A stretch of DNA of 64,000 nt from Nonomuraea typhae (GCF_009760925.1 NZ_VRLV01000004.1:126308-190307), one strand, 5' to 3'. Counted from the stretch's first letter, positions 33,053-43,588 are shown. Notes: generated by a model not told the origin, from the letters alone. Translations and numbers: made by a program.

Positions 33053-36000
33053 GTGCGTCCATTTTCGCGTGTCTTCTTTCGGCATACACGCAAGTCGCTG
33101 GCCGCGAGCTTAATACTTGCGGTGACGCCAGGGCTGCTGGGAATGACTGTGATGCCGGCCGTGGCCACCGCAGGCCAGACGTCCACGGTAGCGGCAAATT
33201 CGGTTGACACGCCTCGGCAGCAAATGGGTTCTGCAAAGTCGCTGCCGTCACTGGTGGAGACCACTGTCACGCAGCGGGTGGCTGCAGAGGTCGACCCCGA
33301 GATGGGGCGGCCGAAGAAGGCGCTGCGGTCTGAGGAACGTTCCAGCACAACGACTGCGATGTCCGGGGTGGCGAGCGAACCCTGTACCGGCTATCCGATT
33401 TGGGAACCGCGGAACTATCCAGGCGGTGCTCAGGTCACTTATCAGAACCGGGTCCGTGAATGGCGGATCTGGACGGCAAGGAGCGACGGCGCATCGTCCT
33501 TGGTCGCCCCGGGAAGTGATAATGACTGGGGCACGTGGTACGACTCCGGGTCGTGCCCACCGGATCCGCAGCCGGAGCCGCCGGCGCCGACGCTGCACGC
33601 AGTGTCCCCGCCGGGTGGGATGTTGGTGGGCACACGAACACCGACACTGCGGGCGCTCGCGCGCAGCAATGCTGGCTTCTACGCACTCAGTTACGCCTTC
33701 ACCGTCTGTGAGGACGAGGCACTGAGCAAGGGGTGCGCGTCCGCACCCACGCTGGGCAATGATGTGAACACCTGGCAGGTGCCGGCTGGCAAGCTGGTCT
33801 GGAGTAAGCAGTACTGGTGGCGGGTCATCGTCACCGACACCAGCAACTCCAAGACCGCAGGCTGGACCGGAACGTTCACCACCGGCGTGCGCCAGCCCGT
33901 GATTACCTCACAACTGTCCACATCCTCGACAGGAGCGGCGTTCGAGACCGCGACGGGCAACTACACGACGAGCGTGACCGACGCATTGGTGGCGAATGCT
34001 GGGCTCCCGCTGGGAGTGGTGCGCTCCTACAACAGCATGGATCCGCATCGCGGCGGCATGTTCGGTGCTGGCTGGTCGACGGCCTGGGACATGCGGATCG
34101 TGACGGAAAATCATCCTGACGGTGTGACACTGCTGGTGACCTTGGCCAACGGTAAGCAGGTGCGGTTCGCGGCCAGCGGGGACGGCACCTTCCAGCCACC
34201 TCCGGGGATGCACGCGACGCTGGCCAATGTCTCCGATGGCGGCTGGCGGCTTATGGACAAGGCGTCCACCTCCTATCACTTCGACGGCCAGGGCCGCCTG
34301 ACCAAGATCACCGACCTGCGTGGCCGTGCCCTAACGCTCACCTACAGCGCTGCCGGGACTCTGGAGAAGGTGACCGGTCTTGGCGACCGGAGGCTGACGT
34401 TCACTTGGACCGGCAAGCATGTCACCGAGGTGATGACTGCCCCGGTGAATGGGACGCCGCTGAAGTGGACCTATATCTACGACGGTGACAAGCTCACGCA
34501 GGTCTGTTCTCCTCAGAAGGCGCCTAACTGCACTGCGTATGACTACACCACTGGGTCGCAGTATGCGAGCACGGTCTTGAACTCTGACCCGCTGAGCTAC
34601 TGGCGTCTGGGTGAGACGAGCAAGGAGGAGGCTAAAGACGCAGGCTGGGCGGGGTCCTCAGGCCGCTACAACGACGTGACCCTCGGCCAGCCGGGAGCGA
34701 TTGAAGGCAGCACAGATACTGCAATTCAACTGAGCCGCGGGGTCACTGGCCCTCAGCCGTCAGTCACGCTGCCTGAACATGTGATCGCCCGAATCGGCAC
34801 TGGCGCTTCCTTCGAGACGTGGTTTAAGACCAGCCAACAGGGCGCGATCTTCTCCACGAGCGGAACTGACGAGTACTTCTACTCGCGGTCGGCGATTTAT
34901 GTCGGCTCAGACGGCAAGCTGCGCGGGCAGTTCCGTCCAACCGATGGTTCCCCGATCACTCCGATTACCAGCGCTTCTGCTGTCAACGACGGACAGTGGC
35001 ATCACGTGGTTCTGACCATGGCTGGTGATAAGCAGACCATGTACGTGGACGGCACGGTGGCAGGGACAGTGACAGCTACCCCCGGATGGGGCGGCTGGCC
35101 AGTGACCGCACAGCTCGGCGCTGGCGTTCTCAATGACGGTAATCCGCTGACCACGCCAGCCGGTGCTCAGAGCAACATCTGGCCTGCGATCCCGGCCACA
35201 AACTACAGCGGCTACTTGGACGAGGTGGCCATCTTTGACAAACCACTGTCGGCACAAGAGGTCGCCCTCCATTACGCCGCTCGCACCGCCGCGCCGCACC
35301 TGCTCACGAAGATTGCCCGTCCTTCGGGCAGAGTGGAGATGCGGGCTGTCTATGACACGGGCAATGACCGCATCAAGACCTATACTGACGCTAACGGCGG
35401 CACCTGGCAGATCAGTGCGCCCGTCCCCGGGCCTGTTGACCTCATTGACCTGTCCGTCGTGGAGAAGATCACGGTCACCGATCCCGCCAGCAACACACTC
35501 GTATACGAGCACGACAGCTGGCGTGGCAACCGTCTGATCTCGATAACAGACCAGCTCGGCAAGAAAACTAGCTACGGCTACGACACGGGCGGCTTCCTGG
35601 AGAAGGCCACGGACCCGAACGGCAACGCCGTCACGCGCGCCAACGACAAACGCGGCAACGCACTAGCCGTCTCAACATGTCGTTCGGCGGGCAACTGCCA
35701 AACACAGCGCGTCGAGTACAGCCTCAACACCAACGACGAGTTCGACCCCCGCAATGACCGCCCTATCAAGATCCGCGACGCTCGCTCGGCAACGGCGACT
35801 GACAACACCTACGCCACCTCGATCGAATACAACAGCTTCGGCGAGCAGATAAAGCAGACCACTCCAGCCACCCCTGATTTCCCCAACGGCCGCTCCACCA
35901 CGGTCGCCTACACCGACGGCACGGAGACAGCCGTCGGCGGTGGAACTACCCCGGCCGGACTGCCGAAGATCATGACTGATCTGCGGGGCCACTCCTGGAC

Positions 36001-39000
36001 CTACCGTTACACAGCCGCCGGTGATCTGGTTGAGCAGACCGACCCCGGAGGGCTGATCACCAAGCTGGACTACGACGCGATCGGACGACCGACCAGTTCC
36101 ACCCAGGTATCGTCAGCTTTTCCAGATGGTGTGAAGACCGTCTTTACTTATGATGCTGCTGGCCGGCCCGAGACGCTGACCGAGCCTGGGGTGAAGAACG
36201 AGGTTTCCGGTGTTACTCACACCAAGAAGACCACGCGGACCTATGACGCGGACGGCAACACGCTAAGCGAGATCGTCACCGACCTGACCGGCGGCGACGT
36301 CGCACGCTCCATCGTCAATACCTACGATGCCCAGGGCAGAGTGGAGACGATCACCGGCGCTGAGGGGGGTGTGGTCCGCCAGACGTGGAACACCCTAGGC
36401 CAGCTTGTACGCATAACTGATGCTCGTGGCACGGTAGTCGAGAACGCTTACACGAAGCGCGGCGAGCTTCACGCCCGGACGCTGAAGGGATGGACAGGCA
36501 GCCCAGTCAACCCGCAACCTGCTCAGGACGTGGTGCTGGAGTCTCTCGCGTACGACCCCGCAGGCCGCCTAGCCACCCGGACCGACGCCATGGGTCGCAA
36601 GACGTCCTACACCTACTTCACTGATAACCTGCTGTGGCAGAAGATCGCCGACGACGTGAAACTAAACGGCTCGGCCACGGCTCGCGATGTCACTCTGGAA
36701 GCGCACACATACGATGCGGCGGGCCAGCGCACCAAGCTGGTGACCGGTGGCGGCGTCGCTACCACCGAGACCGTTTACGATGCGGCCGGCCGTATCACGT
36801 CGCAGACCTTCGACCCGGCCCAGCTCGTGCGCAAGACCGCCTTCACCTACGACGCCAACGGCAACATTCTGAAGACCACCCACACTGGTGGCGGCAGCAC
36901 ACGGGCAGAGAGCACCGAGTACGCCTACAACAAGGCCAACCTGCCAACCCGGGAGACGGTAGAGAACGGCGAGCAGGACCTCATCTCCACGCTCGCCTAC
37001 GATGAGCGCGGCCTGGTCACCGCGATCACCGACCCACGAGGCAACGTCGCTGGTGTGACCGCTGCCGATTTCACCACCAGGATGCGCTACGACGCGATGG
37101 GCCGCCTGGCCGAAGCCGTTGGACCGCAGGTGGCGGTCGACAAAGCGGGATCCAGTACCTCGGCTAAACCGACTGTCAAGATCGGCTACGACACCTTCGG
37201 CGCCGAGACTCACAAGACCGACGCAGAAGGCCGGACGCTCACCTCGGTCTTCGATAAAGCAGGCCGTCTGATGAGCCAGGTCGCACCATCGTACACACCG
37301 CCCGGTGGGCTGGCGATGACGCCCACCACCACGTACGCATACGACGCGGCCGGACAGCTGATCAAAACCACGAACCCGCAGGGTTTCTCCACCACCTTCG
37401 ATTATGACCAGCTCGGGCACCAGGTCCGTATCAACAACTTGGCGCCGGAAGGTAAGCAGTCCGCCCATACAGTGGTCGATTACGATCTCGTCGGAGAGAA
37501 GCTCGCCGTCATCGACCCGACGGGCGCCCGCAGTGAGCAGACCTACGATGATCTGGGCCGAGTCATTACCAGCACTCAGGTGGAGCGCAGCCCTGCGCCT
37601 GCAGCCTTCACCACGCGGTTGGAGTACAACGACGGTGGCCGGCTCATCAGACAGGTCGCGCCGGGCGACCGGATTACCAGCTTCGCCGTGAACGCCGCCG
37701 GTGAGGTCATCACACAGACTGACCCGGCCACGAACAAGACGTTGATGGCCTACGACCTGGCTGGGCGCCTGATCAGGACGACCGACCCGGAGGGCAACGC
37801 CACCACGGCCGAATACGATCTGGCTGGCCGCCAGATCGGCGTCCAGGATCTGAACGCCAGCGGCGCGATGGTGCGCTCGGCCAGTACCGCCTACGATGCG
37901 GCGGGCAACCCGATCAGCGCCACCTCCCCCGAGGGACACGTCACCAAGCAGACCTACGATGCCCTCAACCGGGTCACCTCGCTGATCGAGCCGATTTCTG
38001 CGAGCGAGTCGACTACCACCCGCTTCGGTTACGACGCCACCGGTGCTCGTACCCGGCTGACCGACGGACGCGGCAACGCCACCTGGACCAGCTACAACAG
38101 CCTTGGCCTGGCCGAAACCGTAACCGAGCCGGCCACCACGGCACACCCGAACCCTGCCGACCGCACCTGGACTAGCATCTACGACCAGGCAGGCAACCCC
38201 GTCACCTCGCTGCTGCCGGGTGGGGTGCGCATCGACCGGCACTTCGACTATCTCGGATTCTTAACCCAAGAGAGCGGTTCAGGCGGGGGCGCGGCCAGTG
38301 CTCATCGCTACTTCCGGTACGACCTGGCTGGCCGCACCACACGTATCAACAACACGGATCTCTCCTACAACGACCGCGGTCTGCTGACGTTCGTCGGTGT
38401 GGAACAACCCCCTACGGGTTTCACTACATACACCGCCTATACCTACGACGAGGCTGGCAACCCCATTCAGCGTGTTGACGACGCGGGCACAGCGAACTTC
38501 ACGTGGGACAAGGCCAACAGGCTCGCCACCGCCACCGATCCCCTTACCGGGCGGACGCTGACCTATGGATACGACAAGGCTAGCCGCCTGACCTCCATGA
38601 CCGGCAAAACCAACACCGGAGCGGCTTCGGATTCCCAGACCTTCACTTACGACGCTGTTGACCGCCTCGAATCCCAGACGCTGAAGAACGGCACGGGCGC
38701 CCAGCTGGCGAAGATCACCTATGGGTGGGACAAAGATGACAACCTCACAACCAAGACCACTGCAGGTACGGCTGGCGCAGGTATCAACACCTACACCTAC
38801 GACCACGCCGGCCGCCTGACCTCCTGGACCGCCCCCGGCGGCGCCAAAACCGACTACGCCTGGGACGCCTCCGGCAACCGCACCAAAGCGGGCGACAAGA
38901 CCTATACCTACGACGAACGCAACCGCCTCACCAGCGGCAACGGCACCACCTACGCCTACACCCCCCGTGGCACCCTGGCCACCGAAACCAAGAACGGCCA

Positions 39001-40798
39001 GACCACGAACCTGACCTTCGACGCCTTCGACCGGCTCATCGCCGACGGCGACAGCCTTTACACTTACGACGGCCTCGACCGCGTCACCAGCCGCACCCGC
39101 GGTACCACTAAGCAGACCTTCACCTACTCCGGTCTCGGTAACGACCTAGCCAAGATCAGTGAAACCAGTGGCGACATCCAAGCGCGATACGGCCGCGACC
39201 CATTCGGCGGCCTGCTCGGTCAGCAAGAAGGCACTGGCCCGGTGGTAGCCACTCTTACCGATCTACACGGCGACCTTGTCGCCACCTTCAGCACTACGGG
39301 TCTGGCCACCAGCACCGCCTACGACCCCTTCGGCACCATCACCGCCCAGACCGGCGCCAAGACCAACCTCGGCTACCAGGGCGAATACGCCGATCCCGAG
39401 ACCGGCAAAACCAATATGCACGCCCGCTGGTACCAACCCGGAACCGGCACCTTCACCAGCCGCGACACCGCCAACCTCAACCCCAGCCCGTCGGTCCAGG
39501 CCAACCGCTACACCTACGCCAACGCCTCACCCCTCACCGGCATCGACCCCACCGGCCACGCCACGGAAACCCCCAACTCCTGGAACAGCGGCGGCACATC
39601 AGGCTGGGGCAACACCGGCGGTGGTTACTGGGGAGACCCATGCAGCGCCGGCGTATGCCTACAGCCTGGGGGGGCAGGTTCCGGAGGCCCCATAGCCTGC
39701 AGCGGGGCTGGCTTGGATATCTGCGGTGGATTTGAACCACATGCGGAATGGGAGTCGGTAGAGTACGCACCGCTTTTCGATGAAGCAGAGGCCAGGCGTA
39801 TCGGTGTAATGGAGAATGGCCGAAAGCTGCCTCGAGGTATTGGTGAGGATTATTGGCTGGCAAGTCAAGCGGAGCGAGATGCTTTTCATCGAGCTTGGAA
39901 TCCTGAGCTCAGTGACAAACAACTGAGTCGTATGTGGTGGTTTATGCGATTCGGTAGCACGAAGCCCTCAGGTGGGGGCAGGGCGGGCCCAAATCCTGAC
40001 GACTGTACGGTATCGAAGACTGACCCGTATTGTGCGGACTATAACGCGCAGAAGCGGTGCGAGCAGAAGCTGGGCAAGAAGCACTGCAACGACCTTTTGG
40101 AGGCAGCTCGCTATCGAGTTGTAATTCTGGTCAACGGGACTATTATCGCCGCCCCAACCAAGGGGCAACTGGATAGCATTGTCAATGCAGCGGTTCAGAA
40201 GTTGTGCGGAAGCGATGCGCGATGCCGCAGACATGCAAGCGAGGATGAAACTGCAGAACAATCCTGGGTCATTAAAGAGGTCTGCCGTGTTCAGGCTTCA
40301 TGGTGCAATAATTTCTCTAGCATCGGTGTTGGTGGAACACTACTAGTTGGCGGTGCTGGCGTAGTCGGACTAGGTAAATTCTCGTCAGGCAAGCCGCCGC
40401 ACATCATGACGGTTACCGTTTACAATGAGAAGGGCGTTCCCCAGAGCAGCTTTACGCTTAGAAGCGGCAATGCCACACCAGAGGAGATAGCAAAGGGTTT
40501 CCCCAGGACTTCTCTTTTGACTCACACGGAAAACCGCGCTATGAGAAGTACGCCAGTTAGGCCGGGGTGGCACATAGTTATGGAAGGGCAATATCCGCCA
40601 TGCCCTAGCTGTAAGGGGGCCATGAACGAGCGATGGAGAAACGAGAGAGGCAGAGTCAGTATCACATACATCTGGCGGTCCGCGGGTCCCGGAGCCCCTG
40701 GCGGAGGCTACTGGTCAGCCGGTGGCGGCCGCGGAAATAAGGCGGTATGGAATGGGTTCACATATGGAGGCGGCGGAAAATGCTCCAGATGTAAATAG
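33053..40798 (+). CDS. Secreted RHS/YD-repeat protein with C-terminal deaminase-type toxin
   Basis: 2581 residues starting at GTG 33053. The N-terminus is a Sec-type signal (basic RHTRKSLAASLILAV, then hydrophobic, AVATAG cleavage region). Order: wall-proximal region; RHS start block (ANAGLPLGVVRSYNSMD near 315); LamG-like insert about 510-740 (SYWRLGE, DGQWHHVVLTM, MYVDGTVAG); many YD repeats; RHS core end about 2106-2170 (GYQGEYADPETGK, RWYQPGTGTF, NRYTYANASPLTGIDPTGH). The unique C-terminus ends in a deaminase signature, H2491-T-E2493 and PPC2517-PSC2520, so the cage likely delivers a zinc-dependent base-deaminating toxin. Two immunity-like genes follow. The exact deaminase subfamily is unresolved. 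Confidence 0.85.
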   Translation: MRPFSRVFFRHTRKSLAASLILAVTPGLLGMTVMPAVATAGQTSTVAANSVDTPRQQMGSAKSLPSLVETTVTQRVAAEVDPEMGRPKKALRSEERSSTTTAMSGVASEPCTGYPIWEPRNYPGGAQVTYQNRVREWRIWTARSDGASSLVAPGSDNDWGTWYDSGSCPPDPQPEPPAPTLHAVSPPGGMLVGTRTPTLRALARSNAGFYALSYAFTVCEDEALSKGCASAPTLGNDVNTWQVPAGKLVWSKQYWWRVIVTDTSNSKTAGWTGTFTTGVRQPVITSQLSTSSTGAAFETATGNYTTSVTDALVANAGLPLGVVRSYNSMDPHRGGMFGAGWSTAWDMRIVTENHPDGVTLLVTLANGKQVRFAASGDGTFQPPPGMHATLANVSDGGWRLMDKASTSYHFDGQGRLTKITDLRGRALTLTYSAAGTLEKVTGLGDRRLTFTWTGKHVTEVMTAPVNGTPLKWTYIYDGDKLTQVCSPQKAPNCTAYDYTTGSQYASTVLNSDPLSYWRLGETSKEEAKDAGWAGSSGRYNDVTLGQPGAIEGSTDTAIQLSRGVTGPQPSVTLPEHVIARIGTGASFETWFKTSQQGAIFSTSGTDEYFYSRSAIYVGSDGKLRGQFRPTDGSPITPITSASAVNDGQWHHVVLTMAGDKQTMYVDGTVAGTVTATPGWGGWPVTAQLGAGVLNDGNPLTTPAGAQSNIWPAIPATNYSGYLDEVAIFDKPLSAQEVALHYAARTAAPHLLTKIARPSGRVEMRAVYDTGNDRIKTYTDANGGTWQISAPVPGPVDLIDLSVVEKITVTDPASNTLVYEHDSWRGNRLISITDQLGKKTSYGYDTGGFLEKATDPNGNAVTRANDKRGNALAVSTCRSAGNCQTQRVEYSLNTNDEFDPRNDRPIKIRDARSATATDNTYATSIEYNSFGEQIKQTTPATPDFPNGRSTTVAYTDGTETAVGGGTTPAGLPKIMTDLRGHSWTYRYTAAGDLVEQTDPGGLITKLDYDAIGRPTSSTQVSSAFPDGVKTVFTYDAAGRPETLTEPGVKNEVSGVTHTKKTTRTYDADGNTLSEIVTDLTGGDVARSIVNTYDAQGRVETITGAEGGVVRQTWNTLGQLVRITDARGTVVENAYTKRGELHARTLKGWTGSPVNPQPAQDVVLESLAYDPAGRLATRTDAMGRKTSYTYFTDNLLWQKIADDVKLNGSATARDVTLEAHTYDAAGQRTKLVTGGGVATTETVYDAAGRITSQTFDPAQLVRKTAFTYDANGNILKTTHTGGGSTRAESTEYAYNKANLPTRETVENGEQDLISTLAYDERGLVTAITDPRGNVAGVTAADFTTRMRYDAMGRLAEAVGPQVAVDKAGSSTSAKPTVKIGYDTFGAETHKTDAEGRTLTSVFDKAGRLMSQVAPSYTPPGGLAMTPTTTYAYDAAGQLIKTTNPQGFSTTFDYDQLGHQVRINNLAPEGKQSAHTVVDYDLVGEKLAVIDPTGARSEQTYDDLGRVITSTQVERSPAPAAFTTRLEYNDGGRLIRQVAPGDRITSFAVNAAGEVITQTDPATNKTLMAYDLAGRLIRTTDPEGNATTAEYDLAGRQIGVQDLNASGAMVRSASTAYDAAGNPISATSPEGHVTKQTYDALNRVTSLIEPISASESTTTRFGYDATGARTRLTDGRGNATWTSYNSLGLAETVTEPATTAHPNPADRTWTSIYDQAGNPVTSLLPGGVRIDRHFDYLGFLTQESGSGGGAASAHRYFRYDLAGRTTRINNTDLSYNDRGLLTFVGVEQPPTGFTTYTAYTYDEAGNPIQRVDDAGTANFTWDKANRLATATDPLTGRTLTYGYDKASRLTSMTGKTNTGAASDSQTFTYDAVDRLESQTLKNGTGAQLAKITYGWDKDDNLTTKTTAGTAGAGINTYTYDHAGRLTSWTAPGGAKTDYAWDASGNRTKAGDKTYTYDERNRLTSGNGTTYAYTPRGTLATETKNGQTTNLTFDAFDRLIADGDSLYTYDGLDRVTSRTRGTTKQTFTYSGLGNDLAKISETSGDIQARYGRDPFGGLLGQQEGTGPVVATLTDLHGDLVATFSTTGLATSTAYDPFGTITAQTGAKTNLGYQGEYADPETGKTNMHARWYQPGTGTFTSRDTANLNPSPSVQANRYTYANASPLTGIDPTGHATETPNSWNSGGTSGWGNTGGGYWGDPCSAGVCLQPGGAGSGGPIACSGAGLDICGGFEPHAEWESVEYAPLFDEAEARRIGVMENGRKLPRGIGEDYWLASQAERDAFHRAWNPELSDKQLSRMWWFMRFGSTKPSGGGRAGPNPDDCTVSKTDPYCADYNAQKRCEQKLGKKHCNDLLEAARYRVVILVNGTIIAAPTKGQLDSIVNAAVQKLCGSDARCRRHASEDETAEQSWVIKEVCRVQASWCNNFSSIGVGGTLLVGGAGVVGLGKFSSGKPPHIMTVTVYNEKGVPQSSFTLRSGNATPEEIAKGFPRTSLLTHTENRAMRSTPVRPGWHIVMEGQYPPCPSCKGAMNERWRNERGRVSITYIWRSAGPGAPGGGYWSAGGGRGNKAVWNGFTYGGGGKCSRCK

Positions 40799-40806
40799 GT
40801 GCTCCG

Positions 40807-40840
40807 CTGCCTCGGGCAAGGATTCTCTTGCTTGAGGCAG
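40807..40840 (+). terminator. Terminator after the RHS gene
   Basis: CTGCCTCGGGCAAG (40807-40820) with CTTGCTTGAGGCAG (40827-40840), one mismatch, 6-base loop. Confidence 0.65.
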
Positions 40841-40916
40841 CACCGAGAGTGGGGATGGAGAGGGCTTAACCTCCACCCAACTTGCTCGCGTGGACATTAG
40901 GGAGTACTATCCCGAC

Positions 40917-41300
40917 ATGGCTACGAGGTGGACCGTCCGGCATGTGTTCGCTCAGAAGGTTCCTTTTGAGGGGACTTTCGTTGTCACTTTCATAGAGGGC
41001 GAAAAGGGGACGGGTCGCAGGCTGTACTTCGACGGAAAGGTTGGGGCAGAAGCTGAGGATGCTCAGTCGTATCTTATTGCGACTGAGGCGGGGCAAGCGG
41101 TGGCTAGGCCCATAAAGTCTATTAGCTTCGACGGTTCTATTCTCAGCATTACGCTCGACGATGCTAGCGCTTGGCAGCTTGGTATAGACGCTAAAGTATC
41201 GTTGGATTTTGAACCGACCTCCCTTGCCGCTGAAGCACGGCATGGCCTGGAAGAGTTCTTTTCTTATATCTCCGTTCCGGAAGTGATTGTGAACCTATAG
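40917..41300 (+). CDS. Imm10-like immunity protein 1
   Basis: 127 residues starting at ATG 40917 with AGGGAG 12 bases upstream; GTG 40890 is an alternative. The C-terminal half (IKSISFDGSILSITLDDASA, then LEEFFSYISVP) parallels the next gene, so the two are diverged duplicates. Position right after a toxin C-terminus is the usual place of a cognate immunity protein, which would bind and block the deaminase in the producer cell. The terminator between toxin and this gene means separate transcription. Confidence 0.55.
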   Translation: MATRWTVRHVFAQKVPFEGTFVVTFIEGEKGTGRRLYFDGKVGAEAEDAQSYLIATEAGQAVARPIKSISFDGSILSITLDDASAWQLGIDAKVSLDFEPTSLAAEARHGLEEFFSYISVPEVIVNL

Positions 41301-41339
41301 GGAACCTGGGCGGCCTGTAGGATCCACATCCACTTAGTT

Positions 41340-41759
41340 ATGTTGGTGCGTATGACTGTAACATTCACGGCGCACGTAGTCAGCGTAGATGACTGCCAAG
41401 ACTATGACTGTCTATCTGCTGGGGTGGCGGAAGCCCGGGACGGCACGGGAATGGCATTTGTCTTTCTATGCAGCACTGAACCGAATGAGCAGGGCGACGA
41501 CCTTTCCTGGGACACCCACTGCGTTGTCACTGCTGACCAGCGGACCGCATACGGTGCGGTGGAGGAGATCACTCTCCGCGACAACAAGTTGTTAGTCACC
41601 TTAGACTTGGACGCTCTAGAGACGCTTGATCTGCCGAGCCCTTACGTCGAAATCGTCCTTGATTCGGATGATGTCTCAATTGAACGATTTCGGCAAGCAC
41701 TCAGACGGATTATGACGTACGGCCGAGTCGATGCCCGCCCAAGAGTGATCGACTTGTAG
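41340..41759 (+). CDS. Imm10-like immunity protein 2
   Basis: 139 residues starting at ATG 41340 (ATG 41352 possible). The pattern (MTVTFTAHVVSVDD; CLSAGVAEARDGTG; GAVEEITLRDNKLLVTLDLD; FRQALRRIM) resembles immunity family Imm10 of polymorphic toxin systems. Duplicate of 40917. Having two may mean immunity to this toxin plus a related one from competitors. Confidence 0.6.
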   Translation: MLVRMTVTFTAHVVSVDDCQDYDCLSAGVAEARDGTGMAFVFLCSTEPNEQGDDLSWDTHCVVTADQRTAYGAVEEITLRDNKLLVTLDLDALETLDLPSPYVEIVLDSDDVSIERFRQALRRIMTYGRVDARPRVIDL

Positions 41760-41820
41760 GGGCGACGTTGCTGCTTTGAAGAGATACTAGAACGTCAGCA
41801 GAGGGATTCTTTCGTTAAGC

Positions 41821-42003
41821 TTTCTGATCGAGTGGACCAAGGTCGTCCCCAGTCAGCTCAATTACCCGCACTACGGCAACATGGACACCACCGGCCTGGC
41901 GAGCACGAACCTGGATCACTGGTGGGAAGTGATCTGCACCAGTCCCGCCTGCGACAAGGCGGCCTACGCCGCGAAATGGGCAGACAATCGAATCCTGAAG
42001 TAG
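41821..42003 (+). pseudogene. Orphan C-terminal fragment
   Basis: An open frame without a start gives a clean protein end (LIEWTKVVPSQLNYPHYGNM, TNLDHWWEVICTSPACDKAA, KWADNRILK) to TAG 42003. It is not in frame with anything upstream. Such displaced C-terminal pieces are common downstream of RHS genes, so this may be the end of a displaced toxin; the family is unknown. Confidence 0.5.
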
Positions 42004-42062
42004 TCGTCCCGCCCGCAGGCATGTACTCCTCGATCAATCAATCTATGACGGGATAGGACAAG

Positions 42063-42085
42063 GGCTCCGGTAGATCACCGGAGCC
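42063..42085 (+). terminator. Terminator
   Basis: Perfect 9-bp stem GGCTCCGGT (42063-42071) with ACCGGAGCC (42077-42085), then TTCACC. Confidence 0.7.
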
Positions 42086-42268
42086 TTCACCGCATCTGGA
42101 TACGCTTGGCTGTTCGCTCGACGACCCGGGAGATGCTGTTCGGGGCGCGGGTAGCAACCACATGCATAGTGGCAATGTTGGGCAATCTCGTTGACTCCCT
42201 ACATCACCGGAGAGAAGGTGAGGACGCTCACGGCAATCTCCGGCAATCCCCCAGCGCAGGAGGACAGC

Positions 42269-43024
42269 ATGTCGCTAGATTTCGTCGGCATGAGCGACAC
42301 TTCGCCGCACGGTAACTGCCCAGCGGTGCACGTCGAACGGGAAAGCGGCGACGGGATCTTCGTCGGGAAGGTCGTCACTGACCCAGAGATCATCGCCCAG
42401 GTGACCAAGCACGCCGACATCGACATCGACGAAGGTGTCTTCAGGATGCCCGCGTCGATGTGGCCCGCTATCGCGAAAGCTGCGGCCGGTGACTACGAGC
42501 CCGGCCTTCAAGGACACGGCCCGCTCCGCATCGAGGACATGATCGCCGTCATCCAGCGATCGGCCGCACATCTGGAGATGCAGCCGCATTACGGTCTGGA
42601 CGATCCGTCGTTCCTCGTTTGGAAGGAGACTTCCCAACACCCAGCTGACGACGAGCGCGACGAGGCATGGCGCAACACCATCCGTACGGCAGTCGCCCGA
42701 GGCGTGACGTTCCGGCGTCTACGCATCGTGCCTGAGCCCCTCACCGACTACCTCTGGTGGGAGCATGCGATTACGGAAGAGGTGAACGTCACGCCAGGTG
42801 AGCAAGTGCGCTGGCTGCCACGGAGTCAAGCGGTCGGCTTGTTGCTACCCGCTCATGACTTCTGGCTATTCGACACGGCAACCGTGAGGTTCGCACACTT
42901 TGACCTCGACGGTCGCCTTACATCGGAGCAGTCCACCGGGGATCGGACAGTAGTGGCGCAGAATCTCGCCGCTTTCGAGGTCCTATGGGATCGGGCCATT
43001 CCTCACGCCGACTTCAAGCCGTAA
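42269..43024 (+). CDS. DUF6879-type protein with extra N-terminal domain
   Basis: 251 residues starting at ATG 42269 with CAGGAGG just upstream. Residues about 1-80 (NCPAVHVERESGDGIFVGKV; EGVFRMPASMWPAI) form a separate domain. Residues about 120-251 match the actinobacterial DUF6879 pattern (RGVTFRRLRIVPEPLTDYLW, GEQVRWLPRSQA, LLPAHDFWLFD). DUF6879 genes usually sit beside an XRE-type regulator, as here, and are thought to form a regulatory pair; the biochemical role is unknown. Confidence 0.7.
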   Translation: MSLDFVGMSDTSPHGNCPAVHVERESGDGIFVGKVVTDPEIIAQVTKHADIDIDEGVFRMPASMWPAIAKAAAGDYEPGLQGHGPLRIEDMIAVIQRSAAHLEMQPHYGLDDPSFLVWKETSQHPADDERDEAWRNTIRTAVARGVTFRRLRIVPEPLTDYLWWEHAITEEVNVTPGEQVRWLPRSQAVGLLLPAHDFWLFDTATVRFAHFDLDGRLTSEQSTGDRTVVAQNLAAFEVLWDRAIPHADFKP

Positions 43025-43588
43025 GCCACAAGCGCCTCCGTTGCCTGTCTCGCCGTCCTCCAGCGCACAAGCGGCACGCCGCGCCCTCGCTGATCAATTG
43101 CGCGAGGTACGAGAGCAGGCAGGCATTACTGGCCGCGAGCTGGCAGTTAAGGCCGGATGGAGGCCGGAGAAGGTGTCGCGGATCGAGAACGCGACCAGAG
43201 CGGCCAGCAGCTCTGACGTGCGCCTGTGGTGCGAAGCCTGCAAGGTAGGCCCACAACGCAGAGAGGAACTGCTGGCCGAACAACGGGCCGTCGCCGGCAT
43301 GTGGGTCACATACCGCCGTTCGCATCGGGCGGGCATGCGTCAGGCACAGGCGGCTGTCCGGCCGGTTTACGAACGGGCGACGCTGTTGCGGGCCTACACC
43401 CCGAACATGATTCCCGGCCTGCTCCAGACGGCCGGTTACACCGAGGCGGGGCTGATTGCCATCCGTGACCGGCTGTCGCTGCCCGCCGACGACATCGCCG
43501 AAGCTGTGGCCGAGCGTATAGACCGCCAGAGCGTGCTGCGATCTGGTAGGCGCCGGTTCGTCTTCATCATCGAGGAACAGGCCCTTAC

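Noticed and set aside
36662..38242. 526-codon minus-strand frame inside the RHS gene
   Set aside because: Shadow of YD repeats; no independent start signal or domain.
41805..41835. CTTTCG...GCTTTC near 41811 as a tenth regulatory site
   Set aside because: The blocks are only a few bases apart and do not keep the 16-base spacing.
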